Shown here in pieces: positions 44,729 through 54,078 of a DNA stretch of 61,333 nucleotides (positions are counted from its first letter, which is position 1; each line of letters opens with the position of its first letter). The notes beneath the pieces are model-generated. The model had not been told where the DNA came from, did not search any database, and was given only the letters and a program-made list of their open reading frames with translations. This DNA is from CAZBEL01 sp964628055 (GTDB taxonomy: Bacteria > Fidelibacterota > Marinisomatia > Marinisomatales > TCS56), in contig CAZVNL010000011.1 of NCBI GenBank assembly GCA_964628055.1, positions 1-61,333 on the forward strand. Direction: 5' to 3'. The translations under genes and the position numbers were made by a program.

Positions 44729-45146
44729 GCAGTTCCTGGATGGCCTTCAGGATATCCCGACGACTAATCAAGCCCACCAAGCGTCCGCCATCCACGACTG
44801 GAAAACGACGGTAACTGCAACTCATAAACAACTCCGCTGCAGTGACAATACTGGTGGAACTGTCCACAGTTTGCACCTCCCTGGTCATAAATTCTTCTAC
44901 CAACCCCCCCAACTCACGATAATAGGAAGAATGCAAAAGGGTCTGCATACAATCCTTTTCGGAGAGGATACCAACCAACTTACCCCGTTTATCCACTACC
45001 GGCGCCCCTGAAATGTGGCGCCTAAGCAACACTTCCATGGCATCCAACACATGCATCCCCGGATGAAAGGTAATGACTGCCCTGGTCATATAATCCGCCA
45101 CGGCAGGGGGTGAAACGGGAGATTTTTCCTTGAGTACCTTGTTCAT
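44718..45146 (-). CDS. CBS-domain pair protein
   Basis: The 142-residue protein is made of two CBS motifs: VADYMTRAVITFHPG with SGAPVVDKRGKLVGILSEKD, and FMTREVQTVDSSTSIVTAAE with RFPVVDGGRLVGLISRRD. Such stand-alone pairs bind adenine nucleotides and regulate a partner. The partner is unknown, though the overlap with the amidase gene suggests coexpression. Confidence 0.85.
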   Translation of the reverse strand: MNKVLKEKSPVSPPAVADYMTRAVITFHPGMHVLDAMEVLLRRHISGAPVVDKRGKLVGILSEKDCMQTLLHSSYYRELGGLVEEFMTREVQTVDSSTSIVTAAELFMSCSYRRFPVVDGGRLVGLISRRDILKAIQELREA

Positions 45147-45374
45147 GATAACAGGGGAACCTATGACTTTTTTCCTTCAATAGCAACTCCTCGAAATAAT
45201 CATTTACAAAACAACGAGTTCAAGGGAAGCCATTGCTAATAAAACCTCCAATCTCAATTCGCAATACTTTTAAACGCGGCGCTTTGCCTGGAGGAGAGCT
45301 CAGTACCAAATAGACCGTTGCTACAATTTAGGGTACGGTTTTTCTTCTCGCGATACGGTTTTAATAGATCACCC
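45147..45374. other. Intergenic gap
   Basis: The gap has no open frame worth calling. TACGGTTTT occurs twice near 45336 and 45353. I see no hairpin with a T-run. It should contain the promoter for the CBS-amidase pair. Confidence 0.3.
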
Positions 45375-45851
45375 TCATGACGCTCTAATACGTTCCTCCT
45401 CTATTTGCAGACTCCATTTCGTCTTATCCCCTAACACTTCAAGGTAAAAAGTGCCTGTTGATTCATCAAGGGCCTTGGTTCCCGATTCGTTCCCCTTCAT
45501 GATGATCAGCAAAGAACCCCCATCCTCCTCCAATGTTTTGTCCGCTTGCACCAGGTACACCCCCGCCAACGCCTGGGACCTTCCTTGGAATGAATAGGAT
45601 AAACGGCAGGGGCGACCCGAAAGGGTAAAGGGTTTAGAACGTAGATTCCTATCTCCGGATATCCGTACCATTGCCACCCACTCCACATTGGTAGAATCTA
45701 TTTCTGATCCCCCTCCCTCCGGGGTTTCTGCTAAAGCTTCGCCTGGTTTCCGGGGAGAACCCTTGATCCCGCAACTACTCAAGCTGAGAAAAACAGCCAC
45801 TACGGGGAGCAGCCACGAAACCCGAAACACCAGGCGGGAACCTGTAATCAT
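45375..45851 (-). CDS. Small predicted lipoprotein
   Basis: The 158-residue protein has a signal peptide with hydrophobic core LLPVVAVFLSL and a good lipobox LSSC, so Cys27 is probably lipidated. The rest is predicted beta-rich and is not a family I recognise. It lies downstream of dnaE2 in the same direction with a 90-base gap; no functional link is evident. Confidence 0.6.
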   Translation of the reverse strand: MITGSRLVFRVSWLLPVVAVFLSLSSCGIKGSPRKPGEALAETPEGGGSEIDSTNVEWVAMVRISGDRNLRSKPFTLSGRPCRLSYSFQGRSQALAGVYLVQADKTLEEDGGSLLIIMKGNESGTKALDESTGTFYLEVLGDKTKWSLQIEEERIRAS

Positions 45852-45941
45852 GAATTTCTGTATACTTCTCTTCTGAATGTTGATGACTATATACCTCCAC
45901 TTTGTCCGCTCTCGGAAAAAACTCTAATAAGCCAACGTACT

Positions 45942-48900
45942 CTAACTCATTAGGGAAGCTAAGGTTTCCTCTCCTGAATATTGGTGAGGGTTCCCCCGGG
46001 CCACCTTCTGCATCACCCGCAGGAGGCTATCCAGCTTTTCCACCGTCACCGTACACACCCCAAAGGCGGACTCCACCACCCCCTGAACCAAGAAAAGCGA
46101 TTCCCAGTGCAGGAGGTCCCCATATTTTCGGAAAACGTCCGGAAAGAGTACACATTCAAAGGTGGCCGTTTCATCTTCCAGAGTCAAGAATTCCATGGGT
46201 TCCCGGCGCCGGGTTTGGGCCTCCTTGCGGGTAATATACACCCCTGCCAGGCGGAGGCGCCGTCCCACATAGTCAGGAATTTCCCGGGCTTGCTGGACCC
46301 GGCCCTGTAACCACTCCCGGTAGGGAGCCAGGGGATGCTGGGACACGGGGAAGCCAAAAGTTTCCACCTCCAGTCGAGTCTTTTCCCGGGGGGCTATTTC
46401 CTCTTTCAAGGGGGCCTCGGAAAAAGGATGCCCCTCGCCTTCCTGAAGATAGAAACCGGCCACCCGGTAGGCCACCTCGCGGTGGGTCAATTCCGGTTCC
46501 AGTTCCCGGAAACAACCGGCATTGGTCAAGGCCATGGCATCGGAAAGGTCCAGGTCTACCCGCAGGAGAAAATCATCCAAGCTGGTGAATAAACCCCTCT
46601 TCCGTTCCGTTAAAATCGCCTGAATGGCTTTCTCTTGGAGTCGCTTAATACTCATAAACCCCATGCGGATTGTTCGCCCCCGGCCCCAGTAACCCCGCTC
46701 ACTATGGTTAATATGGGGCAGTAGTACCCGGATTCCCAGACGCCGGGCTTCACTCAAATAGGCGTAGGCAGAATAATAGCCCCCTTGATTAGTCACCACG
46801 GCGGATAGAAATTCGGCTGGATAGTGGGCCTTTAAATAGGCACAGGTCAGGGAGAGCATGGCATAGGAAGCCGAATGGGGCTTACAGAAGGAGTAGCCAA
46901 CGAAGGAGGCCATCATGTCCCACACGGTATTGATGAGTTTCCGGGAGTAGCCGCGGCGTTGGGCGCCGGCATAAAACTTGCGCTTCCATCGGGGTAACAG
47001 ATGCTGAAAGGCCTCCCGGCCCATAGTCTTGCGGAAAATTTCCGCCTCCGCGTACCCAAAACCGGCTAGGACTCGGGCCGCCTGGGAGACCTGCTCCTCG
47101 TACACCATGATGCCGTAACTCTCCTTTAAAAACCCCAAGTCAGGATGGATAAGTTTCCAGGGTTTCCCGTGGATCCGTTCCACCAAGAGATTGGCGAACC
47201 GGTTGGCGGCCGGCCGGATAATGGAGGTGTAAATCACCAAGTGCTCAAAATCCACCCGGCCGGCCTTGGTCAGGAGCAGTCGAGTGGCGGGACTCTCAAT
47301 GTAAAAGATTCCCATGGTTTTTCCAGATTTCAGCAACGCCTCGGTCTCTGGATCCCCCACCGGCTGGAGACAGTGGTAATCCACGCGCTCCCGAGGGACA
47401 GCTCCCGCGCCATAATTCAGGTTGATCTGCCGCAGCGTGTCCCGCACCACTGCCAGACTGCGGTTCCCTAACAAATCGATCTTCATCAAGCCGGCGTCCT
47501 CCACCTGGTCTTTCTCCCACTCCACGATCTGAACGCCCTTCGCCGCCTTCAGCACCGGAACATACCTGCGAATCTCATCGGGAACGATAATCACCCCCCC
47601 GGGGTGCACGGAGGCGTGACGAAAAATGCCGGTGATTTTCTCGCTGCAGGCAATGATCTCCCGGAGGGTAGCGTCCAGATTCACGTTAGCGAAGCGGGGA
47701 TCCTCGCGAATCCAACGCAACAAGTCTTGCCGGGAATGGTGATAGCCGATCCGCTTGGTAAAGCTTTTAATCTCTTCGTTGGATAGTCCGTAGACCTTAC
47801 CCACCTCCCGGATAGCCGAGCGGGGACGTAAAAACACCTGGGTAGCTACCATGGCAGTTCGCTCCCGCCCATACTTCTGAAACACATACGCCAGAATAAC
47901 ATCCCGTTCATCCCAGGGAAAATCAATATCAATGTCCGGGAGCGTCACCCGTTCGGGATGGATGAAACGCTCGAACTGCAAATGGTAACGGATAGGGTCC
48001 ACCTGGGTAATGAACAAGCAGTAACTCACGATGGAAGCTGCGCCGGACCCCCGGCCGATGGTGGCGCGGGTTTGCTGCACGATGTCCCGCACAATGAGGA
48101 AGTAGGGGGCAAAACCCTTCTGCGCGATGAGATTCAACTCGTAGTTAATCCGTCTAACTATCTCCGGCGTTAGGGCCCCATAACGTTGCCGGGCTCCCCG
48201 GTAGACCATTTCCTTTAAAACTTGGTTCGCCCGGTGGGTCTGGCGTAACGAAAGGTCGGGAAAAACCGTGTTCACGAAGGACCAATCGGTGTAGCACCGC
48301 TCCGCCAGATAGTAACTGTTGTTAATGGCTTCCAGACTGTTGGGAAAAAGGGCCTGCATGTCCTTTTCCGACCGCAACCAGTGCTGCTCATTCTGGTAAC
48401 TTTCCGGGGACAACTGGGAGAGGGTGGTATTTTGGTCTATGGCCCGGAGGACCTGGTGGATCCGGTGATCCGCCGGTTTCTCGAAGTACACATCCCCCGT
48501 GGCCACTGCCTCCAAATGGAATTCCCGGGCCAGGGCGTGGGCCTGACGTTCAGAAACGCCGGGGCGCAACTCCACAAAAAGATGGGTGTTGGGAACAAAC
48601 CGGCACAGGGTTTTCAGCACCTGCCGCTGATGACTCAACACAAACAGTCCCTCGCCCCAGCGGGAAAACCACTCTTCCAGGGCGAGACGATCCCGTTCGT
48701 GACGGGCCGACAAAATCCGGCACAGGTTGGCGTAACCGGCCTGGGTCTCCACCAAAAGCAGGAGTTCTCCCGTGGGAGTAATCAGGTTGGCCCCGGCAAC
48801 AGGTTTCAGGTCCCCCTCCCGGGCCTGCTGGACAAACCGGATAAAGCTCCACAGTCCGTTCACCTCGGTAAGGGCCAGGTACTCCATCTTCAACTCCCGG

Positions 48901-48980
48901 ATGCGCTGCACCAGCCGTGTCAGAGAAAGTAACCCGCGCATGGGTGAATACACCGAATGAACGTTCAGATGAACAAACAT
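45942..48980 (-). CDS. dnaE2: Error-prone DNA polymerase III alpha subunit (DnaE2/ImuC)
   Basis: The 1012-residue protein is a C-family polymerase of the shorter DnaE2 type. The N-terminal PHP domain starts HLNVHSVYSPMRG, where the first metal His of the canonical LHxHS motif is Asn, so it is partly degenerate. The catalytic core has GRGSGAASIVSYCL and the catalytic Asp pair in PDIDIDFPWDERD. A helix-hairpin-helix and an OB fold (GRRLRLAGVYITRKEA) follow. It performs mutagenic lesion bypass with ImuB. Its ATG overlaps the imuB stop by one base. A main replicative DnaE would be longer and is not expected here. Confidence 0.9.
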   Translation of the reverse strand: MFVHLNVHSVYSPMRGLLSLTRLVQRIRELKMEYLALTEVNGLWSFIRFVQQAREGDLKPVAGANLITPTGELLLLVETQAGYANLCRILSARHERDRLALEEWFSRWGEGLFVLSHQRQVLKTLCRFVPNTHLFVELRPGVSERQAHALAREFHLEAVATGDVYFEKPADHRIHQVLRAIDQNTTLSQLSPESYQNEQHWLRSEKDMQALFPNSLEAINNSYYLAERCYTDWSFVNTVFPDLSLRQTHRANQVLKEMVYRGARQRYGALTPEIVRRINYELNLIAQKGFAPYFLIVRDIVQQTRATIGRGSGAASIVSYCLFITQVDPIRYHLQFERFIHPERVTLPDIDIDFPWDERDVILAYVFQKYGRERTAMVATQVFLRPRSAIREVGKVYGLSNEEIKSFTKRIGYHHSRQDLLRWIREDPRFANVNLDATLREIIACSEKITGIFRHASVHPGGVIIVPDEIRRYVPVLKAAKGVQIVEWEKDQVEDAGLMKIDLLGNRSLAVVRDTLRQINLNYGAGAVPRERVDYHCLQPVGDPETEALLKSGKTMGIFYIESPATRLLLTKAGRVDFEHLVIYTSIIRPAANRFANLLVERIHGKPWKLIHPDLGFLKESYGIMVYEEQVSQAARVLAGFGYAEAEIFRKTMGREAFQHLLPRWKRKFYAGAQRRGYSRKLINTVWDMMASFVGYSFCKPHSASYAMLSLTCAYLKAHYPAEFLSAVVTNQGGYYSAYAYLSEARRLGIRVLLPHINHSERGYWGRGRTIRMGFMSIKRLQEKAIQAILTERKRGLFTSLDDFLLRVDLDLSDAMALTNAGCFRELEPELTHREVAYRVAGFYLQEGEGHPFSEAPLKEEIAPREKTRLEVETFGFPVSQHPLAPYREWLQGRVQQAREIPDYVGRRLRLAGVYITRKEAQTRRREPMEFLTLEDETATFECVLFPDVFRKYGDLLHWESLFLVQGVVESAFGVCTVTVEKLDSLLRVMQKVARGNPHQYSGEETLASLMS

Positions 48981-50197
48981 TAGGCCCGCCCGGAAGTCTG
49001 GCTGAGGGCCCGCCCGGAAGCGGACCCCATGGCCGCACCCAGGGCGCGCACCACGTTCGCCGTTCGCAGGGCCTGGATTCCGTGCTTACGCCGAACCGCC
49101 TCCACCGCGCAGGAAAGGGCCAGGTTTCGGGCATCTTCGGTGGTGAAAGCTTCCAGTTGGTAGGCATACGGCCGGAAGTCAGCAGCCTCCACCTGGATCG
49201 TTCGCAGGCGCTGGCGACGATAGTTGGCGGTTTCGTACAAACGCCAGCAGACCTCCGTGACGGCGCGATCATCCAGGCGGCGGAGTGTCCCTCGGCGGAC
49301 ACTGCGAAACCCATCGGTGTAGTGAATCTCCAGGCAAACCCGGCGGGCAATCTGCTGCCGCTGACGCAGTTTGAAAGCCAATTGCTCCGCCAGCAACTGC
49401 ACCACGGCACGGAGGGTGTCCTGATCGTTGGTATCGTGGGGAAGCACCACCTGCTCTAAGAGACGGTCGCGCAATCGCGGTGGACGTACTGCCGCGGTAT
49501 CCTGCCCCCGGGCCTCCCGGGTGAGTTGGCGGGCGTAAGCGCCAAACAGAACGGCTGTATCGTCGGGACGGGAAACCACCTGCTGGAGATGCCCAACGCG
49601 TTCCAGACAGAGAAACTCCACCACCTTCTTCACAGGAGGGCGCCGCACGGTGGGCAACAGGGGCGTGGCCAGGGGCGCCAGGAAAGGAATTTCCTCCCCG
49701 GCGCGGATTTCTTGAATCGTATCCGACCCCACCGCAGTGGCAAGGCGACTCACCAACTTGTTGACACTGATCCCCACCGCACCCTTCAGATCGGTCTTGG
49801 CCTGGATGGTACGCGCCAAAGAAAACCCCGCCGCGCGCCAGTCCCGGTAGATCGTCTCCATACCGCTCATATCCAGGAAGAACTGCCCGTAACCGCCCGG
49901 TTCCACAAGGGGGGTAAAAGAAGCCATAATCTTATACAGGAAACGGTGTAAGCGGGAATAGAGGGAGCGATTATAGGGCAATAGTAGCACCCCGTGGCTC
50001 ATGCGCCGCGCCAGGGAGACATGCATCCCCCGGTAGAGACCCTCCTCCTGGGCCTCCGAGGAAAGGGCCACCACCGTCCCATTGGGTTTGTGGGAGGAGA
50101 TAATGGCTACGGGGCGCGTCCGCAGGGCGGCATCCAGCAACCGTTCCGCCTGCAACTCAAAAGTTTTTAGCCGGACGTGAAAGACCGACGGAAGCAC
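48980..50197 (-). CDS. imuB: ImuB-like, catalytically inactive Y-family polymerase
   Basis: The 405-residue protein is related to DinB/UmuC polymerases but lacks their catalytic acids. The first motif, normally HVDMDCFFA, reads HVRLKTFEL. The usual SxDE before YLD is replaced by GGYGQFFLD. This is the hallmark of ImuB, an adaptor that links DnaE2 to the beta clamp. Helix-hairpin-helix and little-finger regions follow. The start is GTG, three bases after the lexA stop. An obvious beta-clamp motif was not identified by eye. Confidence 0.85.
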   Translation of the reverse strand: MLPSVFHVRLKTFELQAERLLDAALRTRPVAIISSHKPNGTVVALSSEAQEEGLYRGMHVSLARRMSHGVLLLPYNRSLYSRLHRFLYKIMASFTPLVEPGGYGQFFLDMSGMETIYRDWRAAGFSLARTIQAKTDLKGAVGISVNKLVSRLATAVGSDTIQEIRAGEEIPFLAPLATPLLPTVRRPPVKKVVEFLCLERVGHLQQVVSRPDDTAVLFGAYARQLTREARGQDTAAVRPPRLRDRLLEQVVLPHDTNDQDTLRAVVQLLAEQLAFKLRQRQQIARRVCLEIHYTDGFRSVRRGTLRRLDDRAVTEVCWRLYETANYRRQRLRTIQVEAADFRPYAYQLEAFTTEDARNLALSCAVEAVRRKHGIQALRTANVVRALGAAMGSASGRALSQTSGRA

Positions 50198-50200
50198 GGC

Positions 50201-50806
50201 TCAGTATTCCCGGAAGGAATAGAGGAGCACGCCGTTAATTTGGAAATGATCCGTTGCTTTTACCCGGATGATAGGGTAGGTAGGATTGCGGGGATGGAGT
50301 TCCACACTGCCGCCGCGGGGCTGGTAGCATTTCAGGGTGGCCTCCCCGTTAATCAGGGCCACGACGATCTGCCCCGGCTCGGCCGTGGGCGTCTTGCGGA
50401 CAATGATGTAGTCCCCATCGGCGATGTGTTCATCAATCATGGAGTTTCCTTTTACGCGCAGCACAAAGTTGTCCGGATGAACAAAGGGAGCCGGCACTTC
50501 CACCGTCTCGGGATTCTCCAGGGCCTCGATGGGCTCCCCGGCGGCGATGTATCCCAACAAGGGCAAACGGGCAGGTGTGGCGTGCCCTTCGGTTAACAAA
50601 AGCGCCCGCTTGCCGTTGGGTCCTTTGGAACGATGGAGATACCCACTGTCGGTGAGCGTTTTTACATACCAGTTCACCGTCCCCAGAGAACCGAATCCCA
50701 ACCCGGCCATGATCTCCTCGTAGGAGGGAGCATGACCCCGTTCAACCGTGTAACGGTGGACAAAGTTGAGGAAGCGACGCTGCTTGGGGGAGAGGGGTTT
50801 CGGCAT
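50201..50806 (-). CDS. lexA: LexA SOS repressor
   Basis: The 201-residue protein has an N-terminal winged helix (LSPKQRRFLNFV, APSYEEIMAGLG) and a C-terminal S24 protease domain. The self-cleavage site is Ala-Gly in YIAAGEP. The catalytic Ser is in GNSMIDEHI and the Lys in EATLKCYQP. The recognition-helix area (LGFGSLGTVNWYVKTL) differs from E. coli, so a different operator is expected. It leads the lexA-imuB-dnaE2 operon. ATG 50806 follows a TTG by one codon. Confidence 0.95.
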   Translation of the reverse strand: MPKPLSPKQRRFLNFVHRYTVERGHAPSYEEIMAGLGFGSLGTVNWYVKTLTDSGYLHRSKGPNGKRALLLTEGHATPARLPLLGYIAAGEPIEALENPETVEVPAPFVHPDNFVLRVKGNSMIDEHIADGDYIIVRKTPTAEPGQIVVALINGEATLKCYQPRGGSVELHPRNPTYPIIRVKATDHFQINGVLLYSFREY

Positions 50807-50812
50807 CAAATA

Positions 50813-50861
50813 CTCGTAAGTTTCTCGTAAGTATTTTAAACAAAAAAAGCTCCCGGGGCAA
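50813..50861 (-). promoter_or_regulatory. lexA promoter with direct-repeat candidate SOS operator
   Basis: Read towards lexA, TTGCCC (50861-50856), 17 bases, and TAAAAT (50838-50833) form a plausible promoter. Immediately after the -10 box lies ACTTACGAG twice (50832-50824 and 50821-50813) with an 11-base step, one helical turn. This position at the transcription start suits repression by LexA. A third, weaker ACGAG-like site lies near 50879-50883. The sequence matches none of the LexA boxes I know well, but a direct repeat with 11-base spacing is the layout known from alphaproteobacteria. Confidence 0.65.
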
Positions 50862-50884
50862 GTATTTTTTCTAACTCTACGAGA

Positions 50885-51466
50885 TTATTGACAATCCGGC
50901 TCGACCTCTTCCACGGCCACGTACGCCTGCCAGAACCGTATGGCCTCCGCCCACTCTTCCGCGGAATAGTGCGCCGCCGTGCCCCCGGGGAGCCGCAACT
51001 GATTCCGCATCATTGTCACGGGATTCATGGGCAAGCGCTCCATCCCCTTCGGTATGGCGTGGACACTGACGAGCTCCCACTCCGCGTCAGTGCTATTCTC
51101 CCCGGTCTCCGCCAGGACATGGCGGTGGTAGAGGATAAACTCCACGCGCCGGGCTGGCAGCGGTGGGCTCCCCACAGCCCGAATCTGCAGATAGGGTTCC
51201 TCCTCCGGCCGGCGGCGTACCACACGAACCACCAACTGCGTGGTTTCACTCACTTTTACTAAAGGACAGACGAAGTGACGGGCAAATTCCCGGGAACCCT
51301 GAACAATACGAACCCCGGGACGGTATCCTTCGGTGAAATGTCCTGCCGCCATACGCTCCCGGGCATGCTGGGCAAGCTCCTCGAAACTCAAACGAGGGGC
51401 ATACGTCTTCCCGGAACCAGCCACCTGCCGACGCACAAAGGCGCTTACCGCCACGGTTGCTTGCAT
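50885..51466 (-). CDS. DUF3228-like protein
   Basis: The 193-residue protein resembles the DUF3228 family: VSAFVRRQVAG at the start, EFILYHRHVL in the middle, and NPVTMMRNQL followed by IRFWQAYV at the end. The function of the family is unknown. ATG 51466 is set by AGGAGG eight bases upstream; a longer frame to 51541 is not family-like. It lies 78 bases upstream of lexA in the same direction, but lexA has its own promoter. Confidence 0.7.
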   Translation of the reverse strand: MQATVAVSAFVRRQVAGSGKTYAPRLSFEELAQHARERMAAGHFTEGYRPGVRIVQGSREFARHFVCPLVKVSETTQLVVRVVRRRPEEEPYLQIRAVGSPPLPARRVEFILYHRHVLAETGENSTDAEWELVSVHAIPKGMERLPMNPVTMMRNQLRLPGGTAAHYSAEEWAEAIRFWQAYVAVEEVEPDCQ

Positions 51467-51706
51467 AATCTTAGCCTCCTGTTCATCCCCTAATTTACGC
51501 CACTCTTCTCCCGCCCCCAATATCCGCCCCTTCGCCTGCACGGTTGATCTACGTTAAGGAGTTGGTTCATTACGCCCGATCTCAGTAATATCCCCCGGCA
51601 TGTACCCGTTACGACTACCCTTTGACTTGCACCCGATCTGGAATACGAAAACTCACCCCAGGCTGTTTTCAGGGAAATTTTCTAGGTACGGCAAAGAAGG
51701 AACTCC

Positions 51707-53266
51707 ATGGCAATAGCACCGGTAGTCCTGTTGGTATTGGACGGGGTGGGCTACAATGAGGATCCCCGGGGGAACGCCATCCTGGCAGCCCATACTCCCC
51801 ACCTAGACCATTACCGTTCAGTCTATCCCCGCAGCCTTTTAGAAGCTTCCGGCGAAGCCGTGGGCTTACCGGCTGGTTTTCAGGGTTCCAGCGAAGTGGG
51901 CCACCTGAGCATGGGGGCGGGACGCATCATCATCCAGGAACTGAAACGCATCAACGACCAGCTTACTGACGGATCGCTGTGGCAAAATCCCAACTGGAAA
52001 AAGCTCATCGCCAACTGGCGACAGAATCAGAGTCAGTTACATCTATTAGGGTTGCTCCAGGATGAAGGGGTCCACGCCCACCAGGAACACCTTTTCAAAA
52101 TCATGGCTCGTGCCCGCCAGGAATACCCCCAGGGAAGAATTGTTGTGCATCCCTTTTTAGATGGGCGAGATACACCTCCCCGGAGTACTCTGGAATTTAT
52201 CACTACCTTGCAACAACAGATAAAAACTCTGGGTTCCTCCACCATCGGAACCTTCATGGGGCGTTATTACGGAATGGACCGTGCCCGCAACTGGAGCCTG
52301 ACCGACCAGGCTTACCACTGTATTGTGGACGGTGTAGGTCGGTCTGCCAAAACGGTTGAAGAGGCCATTCAAAGCTCCTATGACAAAGATCGCACCCCCA
52401 CCGGCGAGGCTATGTTCGATGAATATATCCCACCCCACGTCGTGGAGGGTTACCGGGGAGTGCAGGCGGGAGACTCTATACTACACACCAATTTCCGCCA
52501 GGATCGGGCCATACAACTCTCCCGGGCGTTTGTGGACCCGGATTATCCTGGACACCTAGCCCGCCGCCCACAGGTGGTCTATATAGGTCTCACCCGCTAT
52601 TACGACGAGTTTCCCAACTATCTCTTAGGAGGTTTAGGTGGTGGTACCGGTAGCCTGCAACATTTGGTGGGTGAAATTATATCCCAACAGGAACTCCGCC
52701 AGTTGCGCCTGGCAGAAACCCAGAAATTCCGTCATGTGACCAGTTTTTTCAACGGAAAGTCCACTACCCCTTATCCAGGTGAAGACCAGGTAGAAGTACC
52801 CAGTCGTTTTGATCCTTCCAGCTTTGCCGACCACCCGGAAATGGAAGCTTCCGGGGTCACCACAGAACTCCTGCACCGTTTGCAGGATAATCCTTATGCC
52901 TTCATCCTGGTTAATTTCGCCAATGGTGACATGGTAGGGCACACGGGAAATTTCGCGGCGGCCTGCAAAGCAATGGAAATCCTGGATGAATGCGTGGGTA
53001 CCATCGTGGACCGGATACTAGAACTAAATGGGCAACTTTTACTCACCGCTGATCATGGTAATGCGGACCAGATGACCGATTATCAATCCGGTCAGGTACG
53101 CACCAGCCATTCCCTGAATCCGGTGGAGTGCCTGCTCATCAGTCCTACCGCTAAAAATCACTGCTTAAAAAAACGGGGGATTCTGCCTGACATCGGACCC
53201 ACACTCCTGCATCTATTAAACTTACCCATTCCCCGGGAAATGACAGCCCAGGTGCTAATACAATGA
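51707..53266 (+). CDS. gpmI: 2,3-bisphosphoglycerate-independent phosphoglycerate mutase
   Basis: The 519-residue metalloenzyme has LLVLDGVGYNED (metal Asp), the phosphorylated Ser in SSEVGHLSMGAGRI, HPFLDGRDTPP, GRYYGMDR, FFNGKSTTPYPGED, NFANGDMVGHTG, and TADHGNADQM. It interconverts 3- and 2-phosphoglycerate in glycolysis. AAGGA precedes the ATG. It is monocistronic by appearance. Confidence 0.95.
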   Translation: MAIAPVVLLVLDGVGYNEDPRGNAILAAHTPHLDHYRSVYPRSLLEASGEAVGLPAGFQGSSEVGHLSMGAGRIIIQELKRINDQLTDGSLWQNPNWKKLIANWRQNQSQLHLLGLLQDEGVHAHQEHLFKIMARARQEYPQGRIVVHPFLDGRDTPPRSTLEFITTLQQQIKTLGSSTIGTFMGRYYGMDRARNWSLTDQAYHCIVDGVGRSAKTVEEAIQSSYDKDRTPTGEAMFDEYIPPHVVEGYRGVQAGDSILHTNFRQDRAIQLSRAFVDPDYPGHLARRPQVVYIGLTRYYDEFPNYLLGGLGGGTGSLQHLVGEIISQQELRQLRLAETQKFRHVTSFFNGKSTTPYPGEDQVEVPSRFDPSSFADHPEMEASGVTTELLHRLQDNPYAFILVNFANGDMVGHTGNFAAACKAMEILDECVGTIVDRILELNGQLLLTADHGNADQMTDYQSGQVRTSHSLNPVECLLISPTAKNHCLKKRGILPDIGPTLLHLLNLPIPREMTAQVLIQ

Positions 53267-53277
53267 ATCGCGTCCGT

Positions 53278-54078
53278 TTACGGGGAGCGTAGTAAATCGT
53301 ACCGCAACTGTTCCCGGTCAGTAAAGAATTGCCGATAGACCAGGGTTAGTACTAACACATCCGCCAGAATCACGGTCGTAACCCACATGTACATGATCAT
53401 GATCTGGTACCGGATGGCCTGGAGCGGGTCCACCCCGGCCAGGATCTGACCCGTCATCACCCCTGGAATCTGAACCAAGCCCACCATCATCATGGCATTG
53501 ATATTGGGTAACAAGGCAGCCCGGAGAGCCTCCCGTAGACAGTCCTGAACCGCCACACGGGGCGGGGAACCTAAGGACAGATAAGCTTCCAATTCCCGTT
53601 CGCGGTGACGCAATTCCCCCATCAGACGGTTCGTCGCCAGGGTAATGGAGTTCAACCCGTTGCCAATTATCATCCCTGCCAGAGGAATCATGGCGTAAGG
53701 GTAAAACCACGGCTTGACTTCCAAAATAAAGTTTAAAATCGTTCCTAAGACTACCGTCACGGTGAACATTAACGCTCCCACCACAATCAAGAAATAGTGG
53801 GGAATATTGCTGGTTTTCTGGCGTCGATAACCCTCATAACTGGCGATAAGAATCATCACTAAAACCAAACCGACCATGACCCCCCAGTGGCGCTGCTGAA
53901 AGAAAAACGTCAACAGGTAACCCATTACCGACAATTGTAAGAAGGTCCGTAAGGTGCCTATTAACAGGGTCTTCTCCAATTTTACCCGCCACCATTTCAA
54001 TAGGGCGATGGCGAAGATAATCAGTATGAGCGAAGCAAAAACATCCGCCCAGGAGAGATGATAAAAGGAGTGGTTCAT
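53278..54078 (-). CDS. FetB-like ABC permease (UPF0014)
   Basis: The 266-residue protein has about seven membrane spans and the UPF0014 features: LLIGTLRTFLQLSVMGYLL near residue 38, NGLNSITLATNRLMGEL, and LPNINAMMMVGLVQIPGVMTGQILAG. In E. coli the FetAB pair is linked to iron export. It overlaps the ATPase gene upstream by four bases. Confidence 0.85.
   Translation of the reverse strand: MNHSFYHLSWADVFASLILIIFAIALLKWWRVKLEKTLLIGTLRTFLQLSVMGYLLTFFFQQRHWGVMVGLVLVMILIASYEGYRRQKTSNIPHYFLIVVGALMFTVTVVLGTILNFILEVKPWFYPYAMIPLAGMIIGNGLNSITLATNRLMGELRHRERELEAYLSLGSPPRVAVQDCLREALRAALLPNINAMMMVGLVQIPGVMTGQILAGVDPLQAIRYQIMIMYMWVTTVILADVLVLTLVYRQFFTDREQLRYDLLRSP

Noticed and set aside
48381..49459. Open frames opposite dnaE2 and imuB
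   Set aside because: They arise from the GC-rich codon pattern of the real genes on the other strand and match no family.
50846..50868. Terminator between the DUF3228 gene and lexA
   Set aside because: CCCGGG is symmetric but has no loop, and the flanking A and T runs pair only around it. The same bases fit the lexA -35 region and spacer.
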